A stretch of 44,024 nt of DNA, from positions 1-44,024 of the IMG/VR virus record IMGVR_UViG_3300007517_000013; one strand, 5' to 3'. The notes under the pieces were generated by a model, which did no database searches, was not told where the DNA came from, and worked only from the letters and a program-made list of their open reading frames with translations. A program made the translations under genes and the position numbers. Positions 8,332-15,920 of the stretch are shown here, piece by piece; position 1 is the first letter of the stretch; each line of letters opens with the position of its first letter. Source of the DNA: a virus.

Positions 8332-8816
8332 TTTCAGAAAAATGTATAAGTGCGTTTGAAAACCTCGCAAAGAATATAGAAAACCCCAAGGGATGGATGC
8401 TGGCTACCAGTCTGTTTTGGTTTATCAACCAGTACGTGTTTTCCCAATGGTCATTTGCCATCGGCTTTATGATGGTATTTATCATCGACACTTTCACTGG
8501 CAGCTACTGTGCCTTTCAAAAAAAGGAATTTTCTTTTGTCAAGTTCAGGGAAATGCTCTTTGAAAAGTCATTGGCTTACTTCAGTATCATTATAAGCTAC
8601 TCGATAGGCACCAAGATCATAATGGAGGACGGTACCGGCTCCATCATACAGTACCTCAATATCCCTTTTTACTCGCTGTTCTTCACGGTTGAGTTCGGTT
8701 CGATACTGAAAAACTGGTATAAATATAAAAAATGGCCATGGCTAAAACCACTCATGAAACACTTCGATGGATTTGACGACAAAACAGGAAAGGAGGAAAA
8801 AGATGCAGCTGACTAA
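8328..8816 (+). CDS. holin-like membrane protein
   Basis: This 162-residue protein has three to four hydrophobic stretches: about residues 24-52 (ending in the IIDTFTGSYCAF motif typical of the phage holin 4 / toxin-secretion family), 73-90, and 106-122. The tail is charged. The gene directly precedes and overlaps an M15-type endolysin gene, supporting a holin role that makes the inner membrane permeable at lysis. The domain name is from memory of the TFTGxY-like signature. Confidence 0.75.
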   Translation: MISEKCISAFENLAKNIENPKGWMLATSLFWFINQYVFSQWSFAIGFMMVFIIDTFTGSYCAFQKKEFSFVKFREMLFEKSLAYFSIIISYSIGTKIIMEDGTGSIIQYLNIPFYSLFFTVEFGSILKNWYKYKKWPWLKPLMKHFDGFDDKTGKEEKDAAD

Positions 8817-9207
8817 AAACTTTCATTTGGACGAATTCCTGCTCAACCAATGGGCTACTCCTGAGGAGCAAGCCAGGATAATAAAAAGTCTGACAGGTGA
8901 TGTCCTTGAGAATCTAAAGGAGCTCGCAAAAAATCTGCAGGTACTGTCCGATGACATCGGCAATGTCACGATCACAATCAACATCGGCTTTCGACCACTA
9001 TGGTGGGAGCTTTCCCGGAAGCGATCCGGCAATAGTCAGCATGTGCATGGGAAGGGTGCGGACATTGTCGTGGCTGGCATGACCCCAGTCCAGGTAGCGC
9101 AGAGAATAGAACGCCTTATCAAGTCCGGCAAGATGAAGCCTGGCGGCTTAAAAACATATTCAAGATGGACACACTACGATATCCGGGGCGTCAATGTCCG
9201 GTGGTAA
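8803..9207 (+). CDS. endolysin, peptidase M15 family
   Basis: The start at 8803 was chosen over an upstream ATG at 8767 because AGGAGG sits at 8791-8796 with correct spacing; the gene then overlaps the holin-like gene by 14 nt. The 134-residue protein carries the M15-type zinc motif SQHVHGKGAD, with His80 and Asp87 as ligands and His124 (WTHYD) as the third, giving a D-Ala-D-Ala or L-Ala-D-Glu type peptidoglycan peptidase. The protein has no signal peptide, so the holin is expected to release it. The length is normal for single-domain phage M15 enzymes. Confidence 0.85.
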   Translation: MQLTKNFHLDEFLLNQWATPEEQARIIKSLTGDVLENLKELAKNLQVLSDDIGNVTITINIGFRPLWWELSRKRSGNSQHVHGKGADIVVAGMTPVQVAQRIERLIKSGKMKPGGLKTYSRWTHYDIRGVNVRW

Positions 9208-9231
9208 GTATCACAATAGGAAGAACCTGAT

Positions 9232-9576
9232 ATGAGCGCATTTATCAAAAACAATATCCTGCATAAGCCAATTCTGAAGGGATATCCCTTTGAGATAAAA
9301 CTAAGAGGCCCGGCCGGATATATGGCCCTGTTCACGACAATCCGGGCAGACTTCAAATCTAGCAAGACACTGGACTCTCCCACCGTGCTGTCATATAGCT
9401 TGGGGGCAGGCATAGCAGTCGATGGAAACGACATGATACTTACGATAACCAAGGAAGTGACAGCCAACATTCGCCAGGGCTTTCTTCTGGCCGACATCAA
9501 GGCCGCTGTGGGAAGCGGCGACCCGGTCCTACTTCTGGACGGATACTTCGAAGTGATAGAAAAAGCAACACTATGA
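9232..9576 (+). CDS. putative baseplate/fibre-base protein with Ig-like fold
   Basis: This 114-residue, beta-rich protein resembles BppU-type N-terminal domains: it has alternating strands ending in a pattern of D-x-I-L-T-I, an xxIRxGxxLxDI element (NIRQGFLLADI near residue 79) and a final GYFEVIEKAT strand. Such domains anchor fibres to the baseplate. It overlaps the fibre gene by 4 nt. The resemblance is by eye only. Confidence 0.5.
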   Translation: MSAFIKNNILHKPILKGYPFEIKLRGPAGYMALFTTIRADFKSSKTLDSPTVLSYSLGAGIAVDGNDMILTITKEVTANIRQGFLLADIKAAVGSGDPVLLLDGYFEVIEKATL

Positions 9577-10829
9577 TATTACAGATCTTAGAGGAAGTAA
9601 TTCCCAACACCGAAATCATAGAAGAAATCATCGTTCTTCAGGTGAGTATCATTGAAGGGTCAGAGTCCGCAGCCGTAGCCGCCGCTGTTGCCGCCGTTGC
9701 CGCCGCAGCTGCGGCATTGACTACAAAAGGGCAAATTGACGATTCCTTGCAAAACATCGTACCCGCCATCAGTCAAGCAGGTACCGATCAAGTAGGCCTA
9801 GTAAACACTGCCGGAAGCAATGCCGTTGGCAATATTAACACTGCCAGGACTGATGCCATCGGCGAAATCACTCCCTTGGTTACAAATGCGCAAGCAGCGG
9901 CAACAGCAGCAACGACCGCAAAAACAGAATCAGAAGACGCAAGGGATGAAATTAATAATGCCTTGCAAAACATCGTCCCCGCTATCGGTCAAGCCGGTGC
10001 CGATCAAGTAGGCTTGGTAAACACTGCCGGAAGTAATGCCGTTGGCAACATTAGCACTGCCAGGACTGATGCCATCGGGGAAATCACTCCTTTGGTTACA
10101 AATGCGCAAGCAGCGGCAACAGCAGCAACCACAGCAAAAAATCAATCAGAAGGCGCAAGGGATGCCATCCTTGCCAAAGTAAACTTTGCCGGATCAGTAG
10201 CGGGAGATTTACTAAGAGACGTAAACGGTATTTATGTACCTCAAAGACCAGACTTGGCGATTGTGCGGGCTTTTTACCGAATTCAAACCGCATTGATTCC
10301 AAGATTGATTCAGCACGAAGGGTTTAATATAACGGGAAACGGGGGACTAACAAATTTTACAGACCCTATTTCATCGCTTAGTTATAGAATTTTATCGGGA
10401 TTGGTAGCTAATACCGCCGCTGATATTACCCCATCTATAATTTACGTTAATGGATTCGATGAATCAAGCTTACCTACTAATAAGGGAATAATTTTAGGGA
10501 TAAACTCTACGAATTACATAGAATTAATTTGGAATCGCAACAGTGTATGCATATTTAGGAGAATAGAAAATGGGAACGTTGTATCTTCAAATAGTTCTAG
10601 TATTGGAGGTGCTCTTCGGGGAGCACCGTACCAGCTTCAAATTAATTTGGGGGGATTTAGTTCTAGAACTAGTATAGGTGCTTTGATAACTGGCTTGGTT
10701 AGAGTAAGTTTTTCTTTTGATGATAATATTATTTCTTATAGACAAAACATAACATTCATAGCATTGACAGCTAATATTGTCGGTTCTGTCAATAACAATA
10801 TTTGTATAGCAGGTCAAAAATTTACTTAA
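9573..10829 (+). CDS. tail fibre protein with internal repeats
   Basis: The 418-residue protein starts with a short N-terminal region, an Ala/Val-rich helix (residues about 30-50) and two nearly identical 72-residue repeats (about residues 59-198) built from helical, Ala/Thr-rich, trimeric coiled-coil-like sequence with NTAGSNAVGNI cores. The last ~200 residues are beta-rich and would carry the receptor-binding or tip domain. The stop is followed after 6 nt by the next fibre gene. AT content rises sharply in the C-terminal third compared with the repeats, suggesting the tip was exchanged from another source. Confidence 0.7.
   Translation: MILQILEEVIPNTEIIEEIIVLQVSIIEGSESAAVAAAVAAVAAAAAALTTKGQIDDSLQNIVPAISQAGTDQVGLVNTAGSNAVGNINTARTDAIGEITPLVTNAQAAATAATTAKTESEDARDEINNALQNIVPAIGQAGADQVGLVNTAGSNAVGNISTARTDAIGEITPLVTNAQAAATAATTAKNQSEGARDAILAKVNFAGSVAGDLLRDVNGIYVPQRPDLAIVRAFYRIQTALIPRLIQHEGFNITGNGGLTNFTDPISSLSYRILSGLVANTAADITPSIIYVNGFDESSLPTNKGIILGINSTNYIELIWNRNSVCIFRRIENGNVVSSNSSSIGGALRGAPYQLQINLGGFSSRTSIGALITGLVRVSFSFDDNIISYRQNITFIALTANIVGSVNNNICIAGQKFT
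9747..10164 (+). repeat. tandem repeat of period 216 bp in fibre gene
   Basis: TTGCAAAACATCGT occurs at 9747 and again at 9963. The two copies are nearly identical through GCAAGGGATG, which ends at 10164. The period is 72 codons, so the frame is kept. Confidence 0.9.
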
Positions 10830-10835
10830 AAAACC

Positions 10836-11393
10836 ATGCAACTAGAAAAAATATTAAACCCCGAAACAAATAGGTTTGAACCTGATTTTACAATTTTGAC
10901 AGACCGACAAATTGAAAAAATATCAGGCTTCATATTAAACGAAGACGGGGAAACTTATACGGTCACAATCAACGATCCCGAATCGGAAGCAAAAGAAATG
11001 GCCGCAATATTGGCGACAGTACAATTTACAGCGGCCAAGGGACTGCTCGATACATCAATTCCGATTGAAAGGATTGAAGAATTTGCAAAGGTGTTTGATT
11101 ATCCTGTTCCGGGAAAAACCTACGTCCTAGATTGGATATTACGCAACCCCGAGGATAATGAATTATATAGAGTAGTTCAGCCAACGGTAACGTGGGAAAA
11201 GCAGTGGGTGATGTCAAAAATACCCGCAATTGTTACCCCTCTAAGACCTCAAAAAAGTGCTTGGGTTCAACCATCTGGAGCGCATGATGCCTACAAAATA
11301 GCTGATATCGTTACTCACAAGGATAAAACCTGGGAATCACTTAACGCAAACAACGTTTGGGAGCCAGGTGTATTTGGATGGAAAGAAATATAA
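10836..11393 (+). CDS. fibre-associated protein with chitin-binding-like C-terminus
   Basis: The 185-residue protein has a C-terminal domain (about residues 140-185) with the pattern of carbohydrate-binding module family 5/12: W-x-Q-P, then YKIADIVTHKDKTWESL, then a Pro and a final Trp (FGWKEI). The N-terminal 135 residues resemble phage fibre chaperone or connector proteins. It is probably attached to or required for the preceding fibre. The DNA is AT-rich like the end of the fibre gene, so both may have moved in together. Confidence 0.65.
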   Translation: MQLEKILNPETNRFEPDFTILTDRQIEKISGFILNEDGETYTVTINDPESEAKEMAAILATVQFTAAKGLLDTSIPIERIEEFAKVFDYPVPGKTYVLDWILRNPEDNELYRVVQPTVTWEKQWVMSKIPAIVTPLRPQKSAWVQPSGAHDAYKIADIVTHKDKTWESLNANNVWEPGVFGWKEI

Positions 11394-11413
11394 AAACTAA
11401 ACTAATTTAAACC

Positions 11414-11785
11414 ATGAAAATCAAACCAATTCAAACCGTAAAAACCTACCTTGACAAGGTAGCGAACGCTGTCGTAGCCATCAAAGACAAGATCGTTCAA
11501 TTCGTGAAAGACTTCCCCGGAAACGCTGTCAACGCTGTTTTTTGGATGAAAAAGGAACTGGTTGAAATCGGGTTGATTCACATTGACAAAGTGATGCATG
11601 CTGTTAAGGGTACCTTGTTTTATGCGATACTTGGGCTGTTTGTTGCGTCCTTACCCGCACTGATAGCGACTATCATTTTGGCAATTGCCGTGGAAGCGTT
11701 AGACAAGCTGTCAAAAAAAGGCACCCCCGATATCTGGGATGCTGTCGCAACCTTTATACTCCCCCTAATTATTTACTTTCACTAG
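11414..11785 (+). CDS. membrane protein, possible second holin
   Basis: This 123-residue protein has an amphipathic basic N-terminal half, a long hydrophobic hairpin at about residues 70-93 and a second hydrophobic segment at the extreme C-terminus (residues 108-122). It lies 5 nt before a u-spanin-like gene. This makes a lysis function (antiholin or pinholin-like) plausible, but no family signature is seen. Confidence 0.55.
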   Translation: MKIKPIQTVKTYLDKVANAVVAIKDKIVQFVKDFPGNAVNAVFWMKKELVEIGLIHIDKVMHAVKGTLFYAILGLFVASLPALIATIILAIAVEALDKLSKKGTPDIWDAVATFILPLIIYFH

Positions 11786-11789
11786 CAAA

Positions 11790-12269
11790 ATGAAATACAT
11801 CATCCTCCTCATGATCATCCTCGGATCCTGCAAGGCTCCGGAAGTTCTTACCGAGCGCATATTCTCCGACACCACCATAATCCGGGAGACAACCAAGATC
11901 GTCACGATCCCGGGGCAGACGGCGCAATCTCCGAAAGTCAACCTTGACAGCCTGGTTAATTTGCTCAAGTCCGGTGTCAAGCCGGAAATAATAAACAAGT
12001 CGCTGTATTACACCGATCCCGAAACAAATATGCGGATAGGCCTCATATTGGATCAAATGGGCAACCTAAGCGCCTTATGCGAAACCCAGGAACAGACAAT
12101 AGAGCTGATGGAACGTGAAATTGAAAGGCTTAGAATAGAACAAACCACCACCACCATCACCAAAAAGCCCTCGTTCCTTGAAACCCTATCCACCTCCTTC
12201 AAAACCCTGCTATACCTAATAATCGCAATCATCGCAATAGCCACCATCTACCGCTTCACCCGCCGCTAA
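11790..12269 (+). CDS. u-spanin-like lipoprotein
   Basis: The 159-residue protein begins with a lipoprotein signal ending in the lipobox LGSC (Cys14) and ends with a transmembrane segment at about residues 138-153 followed by basic residues (YRFTRR). An N-terminal outer-membrane lipid anchor plus a C-terminal inner-membrane anchor is the topology of unimolecular spanins such as T1 gp11, which fuse the two membranes after the wall is cut. The periplasmic part has a coiled-coil-like stretch (about residues 95-125), also as in spanins. There is no sequence match that I recognise. Confidence 0.65.
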   Translation: MKYIILLMIILGSCKAPEVLTERIFSDTTIIRETTKIVTIPGQTAQSPKVNLDSLVNLLKSGVKPEIINKSLYYTDPETNMRIGLILDQMGNLSALCETQEQTIELMEREIERLRIEQTTTTITKKPSFLETLSTSFKTLLYLIIAIIAIATIYRFTRR

Positions 12270-12324
12270 CCTTTAACCCTTAACTTTTTAACCTTTAACT
12301 TTTTAACCCTTAACATTTAACCCC
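12267..12324 (+). repeat. TTAACC-type short degenerate repeats
   Basis: From the spanin stop codon on, TAACC/TTAACTTTT/TTAACCC units recur about eight times (for example CCCTTAACTTTTTAACC). This is low-complexity direct-repeat DNA in a 111-bp intergenic region that also carries the next late promoter. No terminator hairpin was seen here. Confidence 0.7.
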
Positions 12325-12340
12325 TTCCCCCAAAAACACC

Positions 12341-12376
12341 TGTCCTCCAATCCCCCCCTTGATACTGCTATTTTTC
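12341..12376 (+). promoter_or_regulatory. candidate late promoter of the tail unit
   Basis: TGTCCTCC at 12341-12348, 20 bp, then TATTTTTC at 12369-12376 (TAnnTTTG with the last base changed). The ATG of the next gene starts 5 nt after the box. Confidence 0.55.
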
Positions 12377-12380
12377 GCCC

Positions 12381-13211
12381 ATGGTAGCAATCCAAATAAC
12401 TTACCCAATCTGGCTCCTTGGCCAGCAAAAACACAAAGTAAGCGTTCCCCAGTCCTGGAACGAACTCACAAAAGACCAGCTTTGTCGGGTGGCCGCCCTG
12501 CTATATTCCGGCAAGTCAGACCTAAACCGCATCCGGATAGAGCTGCTTCGAATCCTGATGCGGCTCAAGTGGCACCACCTGTTTTTGATCGGTGGAGACA
12601 GGCTCATCGACCTATTCCCCTATGTGGCTTTCATCGAAAAGGATATTACGCTCACGGACAATAAAGTTCTTTCTTTTGCTGTTGACAATATCCGGTTTTT
12701 TGGCCCCATGCGGGATTTTTCCACGCTGACGGCGGAGGAGTGGACCGATGCCGATGAGGCGTATACCGACTGCCACCCATCGCTGAATCCCGAGGCGCTG
12801 GATAGATTTATCGCCATCCTTTTTAGGGAGCGAAAGAAAGGAATGTGGCAGAATCACTCCAAATGGTCCAACGATTACCGCCGTCCCTACCAGGAGCACG
12901 AGTTACGGGGGCGTGTCCGGCACATCGCCAAAATTCCGCAGCCGGTCAAGCTTGCGGTGCTGCTGTGGTGGAAAGGCTGCCGCCGGGAGTGGGAAGATGT
13001 CTTTGAGCGGGTGTTCAAGTCCAAAGAGCAGCAAGGCCCGCAGTCTTTCGGTTGGCAGGAAACCATACTGAAGCTTTCCGGCTCCGAATTCGGAGACCTC
13101 GAAAAGACCCAGCGCACCTACATGTACAAACTCATGCTCAAGATGGAAGTCACCATCAAGGATGAGGAATACCGCATACAACACGAAAAAGCCCAGCGAA
13201 ATGCTCATTAA
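12381..13211 (+). CDS. hypothetical tail-region protein
   Basis: This 276-residue, Trp- and Arg-rich, mainly helical protein is not recognised. It has no membrane segments. It opens the tail transcription unit directly behind a late promoter and overlaps the next gene by 11 nt. Proteins of this kind are seen in Bacteroidota phages next to tail genes, but no function can be named. Its high Trp content around residues 150-220 (WSNDYRRPYQEHE, LLWWKGCRREWEDVF) suggests a structural or assembly role. Confidence 0.65.
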   Translation: MVAIQITYPIWLLGQQKHKVSVPQSWNELTKDQLCRVAALLYSGKSDLNRIRIELLRILMRLKWHHLFLIGGDRLIDLFPYVAFIEKDITLTDNKVLSFAVDNIRFFGPMRDFSTLTAEEWTDADEAYTDCHPSLNPEALDRFIAILFRERKKGMWQNHSKWSNDYRRPYQEHELRGRVRHIAKIPQPVKLAVLLWWKGCRREWEDVFERVFKSKEQQGPQSFGWQETILKLSGSEFGDLEKTQRTYMYKLMLKMEVTIKDEEYRIQHEKAQRNAH

Positions 13212-13755
13212 AGACCACAAGACATATACCGATTTCTTCAGGACGATGGCGATCCATCACCTCGATATCAGGCACAGTGACACCCAATCCCATTTTGCCC
13301 GGATGAACCTGTCCGCACATCCCATGCTCGCCCGGGAGGACATCACCGAGTTCCTGAAAGCCATCCGGACGAAGCTGCATTTCCCCGCCCTGCTGCTGAA
13401 CAGCTACCAGGCCAAAGCCGATGCCCAGGACAGCAACGATGCCAAGCGAAAGGTGATCCAAGGGGAATTCTTCATTATCAACCGGGTCATCAAGGAAGAT
13501 TATGACAATCAGGACACCGTATTTGACGATACTGAGGAGATAGGGACCGACATCATCAGTTTCCTGGGCGAATACTACGAGGAGAACCCACAACACGGCT
13601 ATTTCGAGTGGAACGACACCATGATGGAGAAGATTTCCAACTTGGAAGTGGACAACCTGGCCGGGACAAAATTTTATTTCACGATCAGCATTCCCAACGA
13701 GGTAGCCTTTCAGCTTCGCCCGGACAGATTTGATGACCAACTCTTTACACCATGA
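13201..13755 (+). CDS. hypothetical tail-region protein
   Basis: This is a 184-residue protein if started at ATG 13201; an upstream ATG at 13162 would add 13 residues and a longer overlap. The protein is soluble, mixed alpha/beta, with an acidic patch around residues 90-105 and a beta-rich C-terminus ending in FRP-like strands. It overlaps the next gene by 4 nt. Gene order, before baseplate and fibre-like genes, suggests a tail completion or neck function; no family is recognised. Confidence 0.6.
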   Translation: MLIKDHKTYTDFFRTMAIHHLDIRHSDTQSHFARMNLSAHPMLAREDITEFLKAIRTKLHFPALLLNSYQAKADAQDSNDAKRKVIQGEFFIINRVIKEDYDNQDTVFDDTEEIGTDIISFLGEYYEENPQHGYFEWNDTMMEKISNLEVDNLAGTKFYFTISIPNEVAFQLRPDRFDDQLFTP

Positions 13756-15920
13756 CCAAAAACTACGCATACATCTATGAGGGAGTCCCCGGGTCGGTAG
13801 CAGTCACGGTCAACTTTGCCAGCTGTCAGGTGGTCGAAGTAGGTCCTACTTCCCTACATCGGAACGGAACCCTCACTGCCCAGGTCACACTGGGCCAGTC
13901 ACTGCCCTTTAATCTGTTTATCCGCATGGATAAGCGGAGTGAGTACAATGAAAATGGGGTAAATGGTGTAATCACGGTACAGGAAACGCATATTATACCA
14001 TCGGGTGTCACAAGTCACACCCTTACGCTGCAGTGCCTGACGATGCAGCCCGATCCGTGGATCTACTATGACATCTCGTACATTTTCCTGGATCAAGCCG
14101 CACCGCAAAACGAAGGCTCTCCGCTTGCCGCTTCTGTTCAGTTGACAACAAATGTCACATGCTTCGGCAGGGCTAACGGGACGGTTGCCATCTTGGCCAG
14201 ATTTGGCACCGGGGTATATGCATATGTATGGTCAGATGGGGGACCGGCCACAGCCACCCGCACGTCCCTGGCACCGGGTACATACTCCGTCACCGTCACC
14301 GACACGGGGGTAGGATCGGTCTTGTTGACAGGAATTGTCATCAGTCAGCCCACACAGATTCAGCTGGCCGTGAACAACACGCCCGTGGGATGTTTTGGGG
14401 GAAATACCGGCTCTTTGGTCTTGACCGCCTCTGGAGGGAGTGGATCAGGGTATACCTATGCCTGGTCCGATGCGTCCACGTCCAAGGACCGGACTAACCT
14501 GGTATCAGGCAGCTACGCCGTCACCGTCACCGATGGCAATGGCTGCTTTCGTGCGTTCCCGATCACCGTCACGCAACCCGCCCAACTCATCATCACCATC
14601 AACCAGTCCGGAAGGGATGTCATCATGGGCATTGCGGGAGGGACGGCGCCTTATGCTTACCTATGGAGCGATCAGGTCACGGACAGGGACCGGTTTATTT
14701 TGCCCAACGGGATATATACCTTCACCGTCACCGATGCCAACGGCTGCTCGCAGCAGACAACGGTTGTCATCCAGGATTTCAAATTCTATTTCTCCAAAAA
14801 TCCCGTATGGCTTGTCCTTGAGGCCAACTTATCCAGTCCCAAGCCAAACCTTTCATTTGTATGTGAAGTCCACCTGGAGGAAGTCTACAAGAGCAACGTA
14901 TTTTCTCAAAAATACCAAACCGAACACCCCGCCCGGGTGGGTGGCACCACGGATTTCAACCTGCAGCAGGTTTTAAACGCCTATTTGGACGCTTTTGTAC
15001 CTAATTTTGGGGAGAATGCGCCCAAGATGGTCGGTGAAATCTTCAAAAGGTTCTATCTACGGTACTTCGAAAAGTTCGGAACGCCTCCCGTTCCCGCCAC
15101 ATCCATACAGCAGGACACCTTTTATGTCCTGTTTGGTGGCCTTTCAGATCAGGAATTTGCCAAAAACGTGTTTTTCACCACCTATTTGGACAATATACGT
15201 CCATTTCTGACGTGGCAACCGAAGAGCCTCCTTATAGATGACTTGCAACATGCTTACCTTCACTATGTAGTCACCTCCCCTATCATCGCCAGCCTGAGGC
15301 TCTTTGTCCGGGTGATCTACACCGATGGGAGCAATGTCGGATTTATGTGGGGCGACACCATGCAGCCCGTCAGTAGGTATGAGGTCTTCCGATTTCCTGT
15401 TGGCATGTCGCAGCTTGGTCTTTTGGCACTCAATCCGGCAAAGAAGATCCGGGAATATATCGTGGAGCTCAGGGACTTCAACACGCCCGTATCCGAGCAG
15501 CGGACATACATCCGGGCTGCGCCCAAAAAGCACCACAAGCGGCTCCTGTTTCTCAACAGTATGGGGGGGTGGGACTCCCTGCTCTGTCGTGGCCGGGGCA
15601 AAGAGGCCATCCGCACCGAGGAAGAAAGCATAAGCAGCGATCTCCCAGTTCGCTTCGCCTACTCCGACCGGGAGCGGGAGACGGTATCCAAGACGGGTAC
15701 CCAGCGCATGGAATGTGTCATCACCAACCTGAACGGCTCCGAGCGCATGCACCTGGTAGACCTTGCCATATCCGAAAAGGTCTATTTGCAGACTTCATCC
15801 GGCTACCTGCCCGTATCTGTCGAGTTTTCGTTTGATCCTTCTGACGATTACCAGAATATTGACACCGTGGAGCTGGATATCATCCTGCCCACGGTCAAAC
15901 GCTACACCCCCGAGCTATGA
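13752..15920 (+). CDS. tail protein with SprB-type repeats
   Basis: The 722-residue protein has an N-terminal beta-rich domain (residues 1-115), then three tandem Ig-like modules (about residues 130-340). Each module has the SprB-repeat pattern: a Cys-Phe-Gly or related start (VTCFGRANGT, VGCFGGNTGS), a Y-x-Y-x-WSD core, and a final G-x-Y-x-VTVTD strand with NGC. The third module has lost its first Cys. The C-terminal ~380 residues are a separate globular part of tail or baseplate type. The SprB family is known from the surface adhesin of gliding Flavobacterium, so these modules may bind host surface glycan or neighbouring virion parts. The gene overlaps both neighbours by 4 nt. Confidence 0.7.
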   Translation: MTKNYAYIYEGVPGSVAVTVNFASCQVVEVGPTSLHRNGTLTAQVTLGQSLPFNLFIRMDKRSEYNENGVNGVITVQETHIIPSGVTSHTLTLQCLTMQPDPWIYYDISYIFLDQAAPQNEGSPLAASVQLTTNVTCFGRANGTVAILARFGTGVYAYVWSDGGPATATRTSLAPGTYSVTVTDTGVGSVLLTGIVISQPTQIQLAVNNTPVGCFGGNTGSLVLTASGGSGSGYTYAWSDASTSKDRTNLVSGSYAVTVTDGNGCFRAFPITVTQPAQLIITINQSGRDVIMGIAGGTAPYAYLWSDQVTDRDRFILPNGIYTFTVTDANGCSQQTTVVIQDFKFYFSKNPVWLVLEANLSSPKPNLSFVCEVHLEEVYKSNVFSQKYQTEHPARVGGTTDFNLQQVLNAYLDAFVPNFGENAPKMVGEIFKRFYLRYFEKFGTPPVPATSIQQDTFYVLFGGLSDQEFAKNVFFTTYLDNIRPFLTWQPKSLLIDDLQHAYLHYVVTSPIIASLRLFVRVIYTDGSNVGFMWGDTMQPVSRYEVFRFPVGMSQLGLLALNPAKKIREYIVELRDFNTPVSEQRTYIRAAPKKHHKRLLFLNSMGGWDSLLCRGRGKEAIRTEEESISSDLPVRFAYSDRERETVSKTGTQRMECVITNLNGSERMHLVDLAISEKVYLQTSSGYLPVSVEFSFDPSDDYQNIDTVELDIILPTVKRYTPEL

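Noticed and set aside
9747-10164. Fibre repeats as a diversity-generating retroelement (template/variable repeat)
   Set aside because: The copies are in tandem inside one gene, differences are not concentrated at adenines, and no reverse transcriptase gene was recognised in the window.
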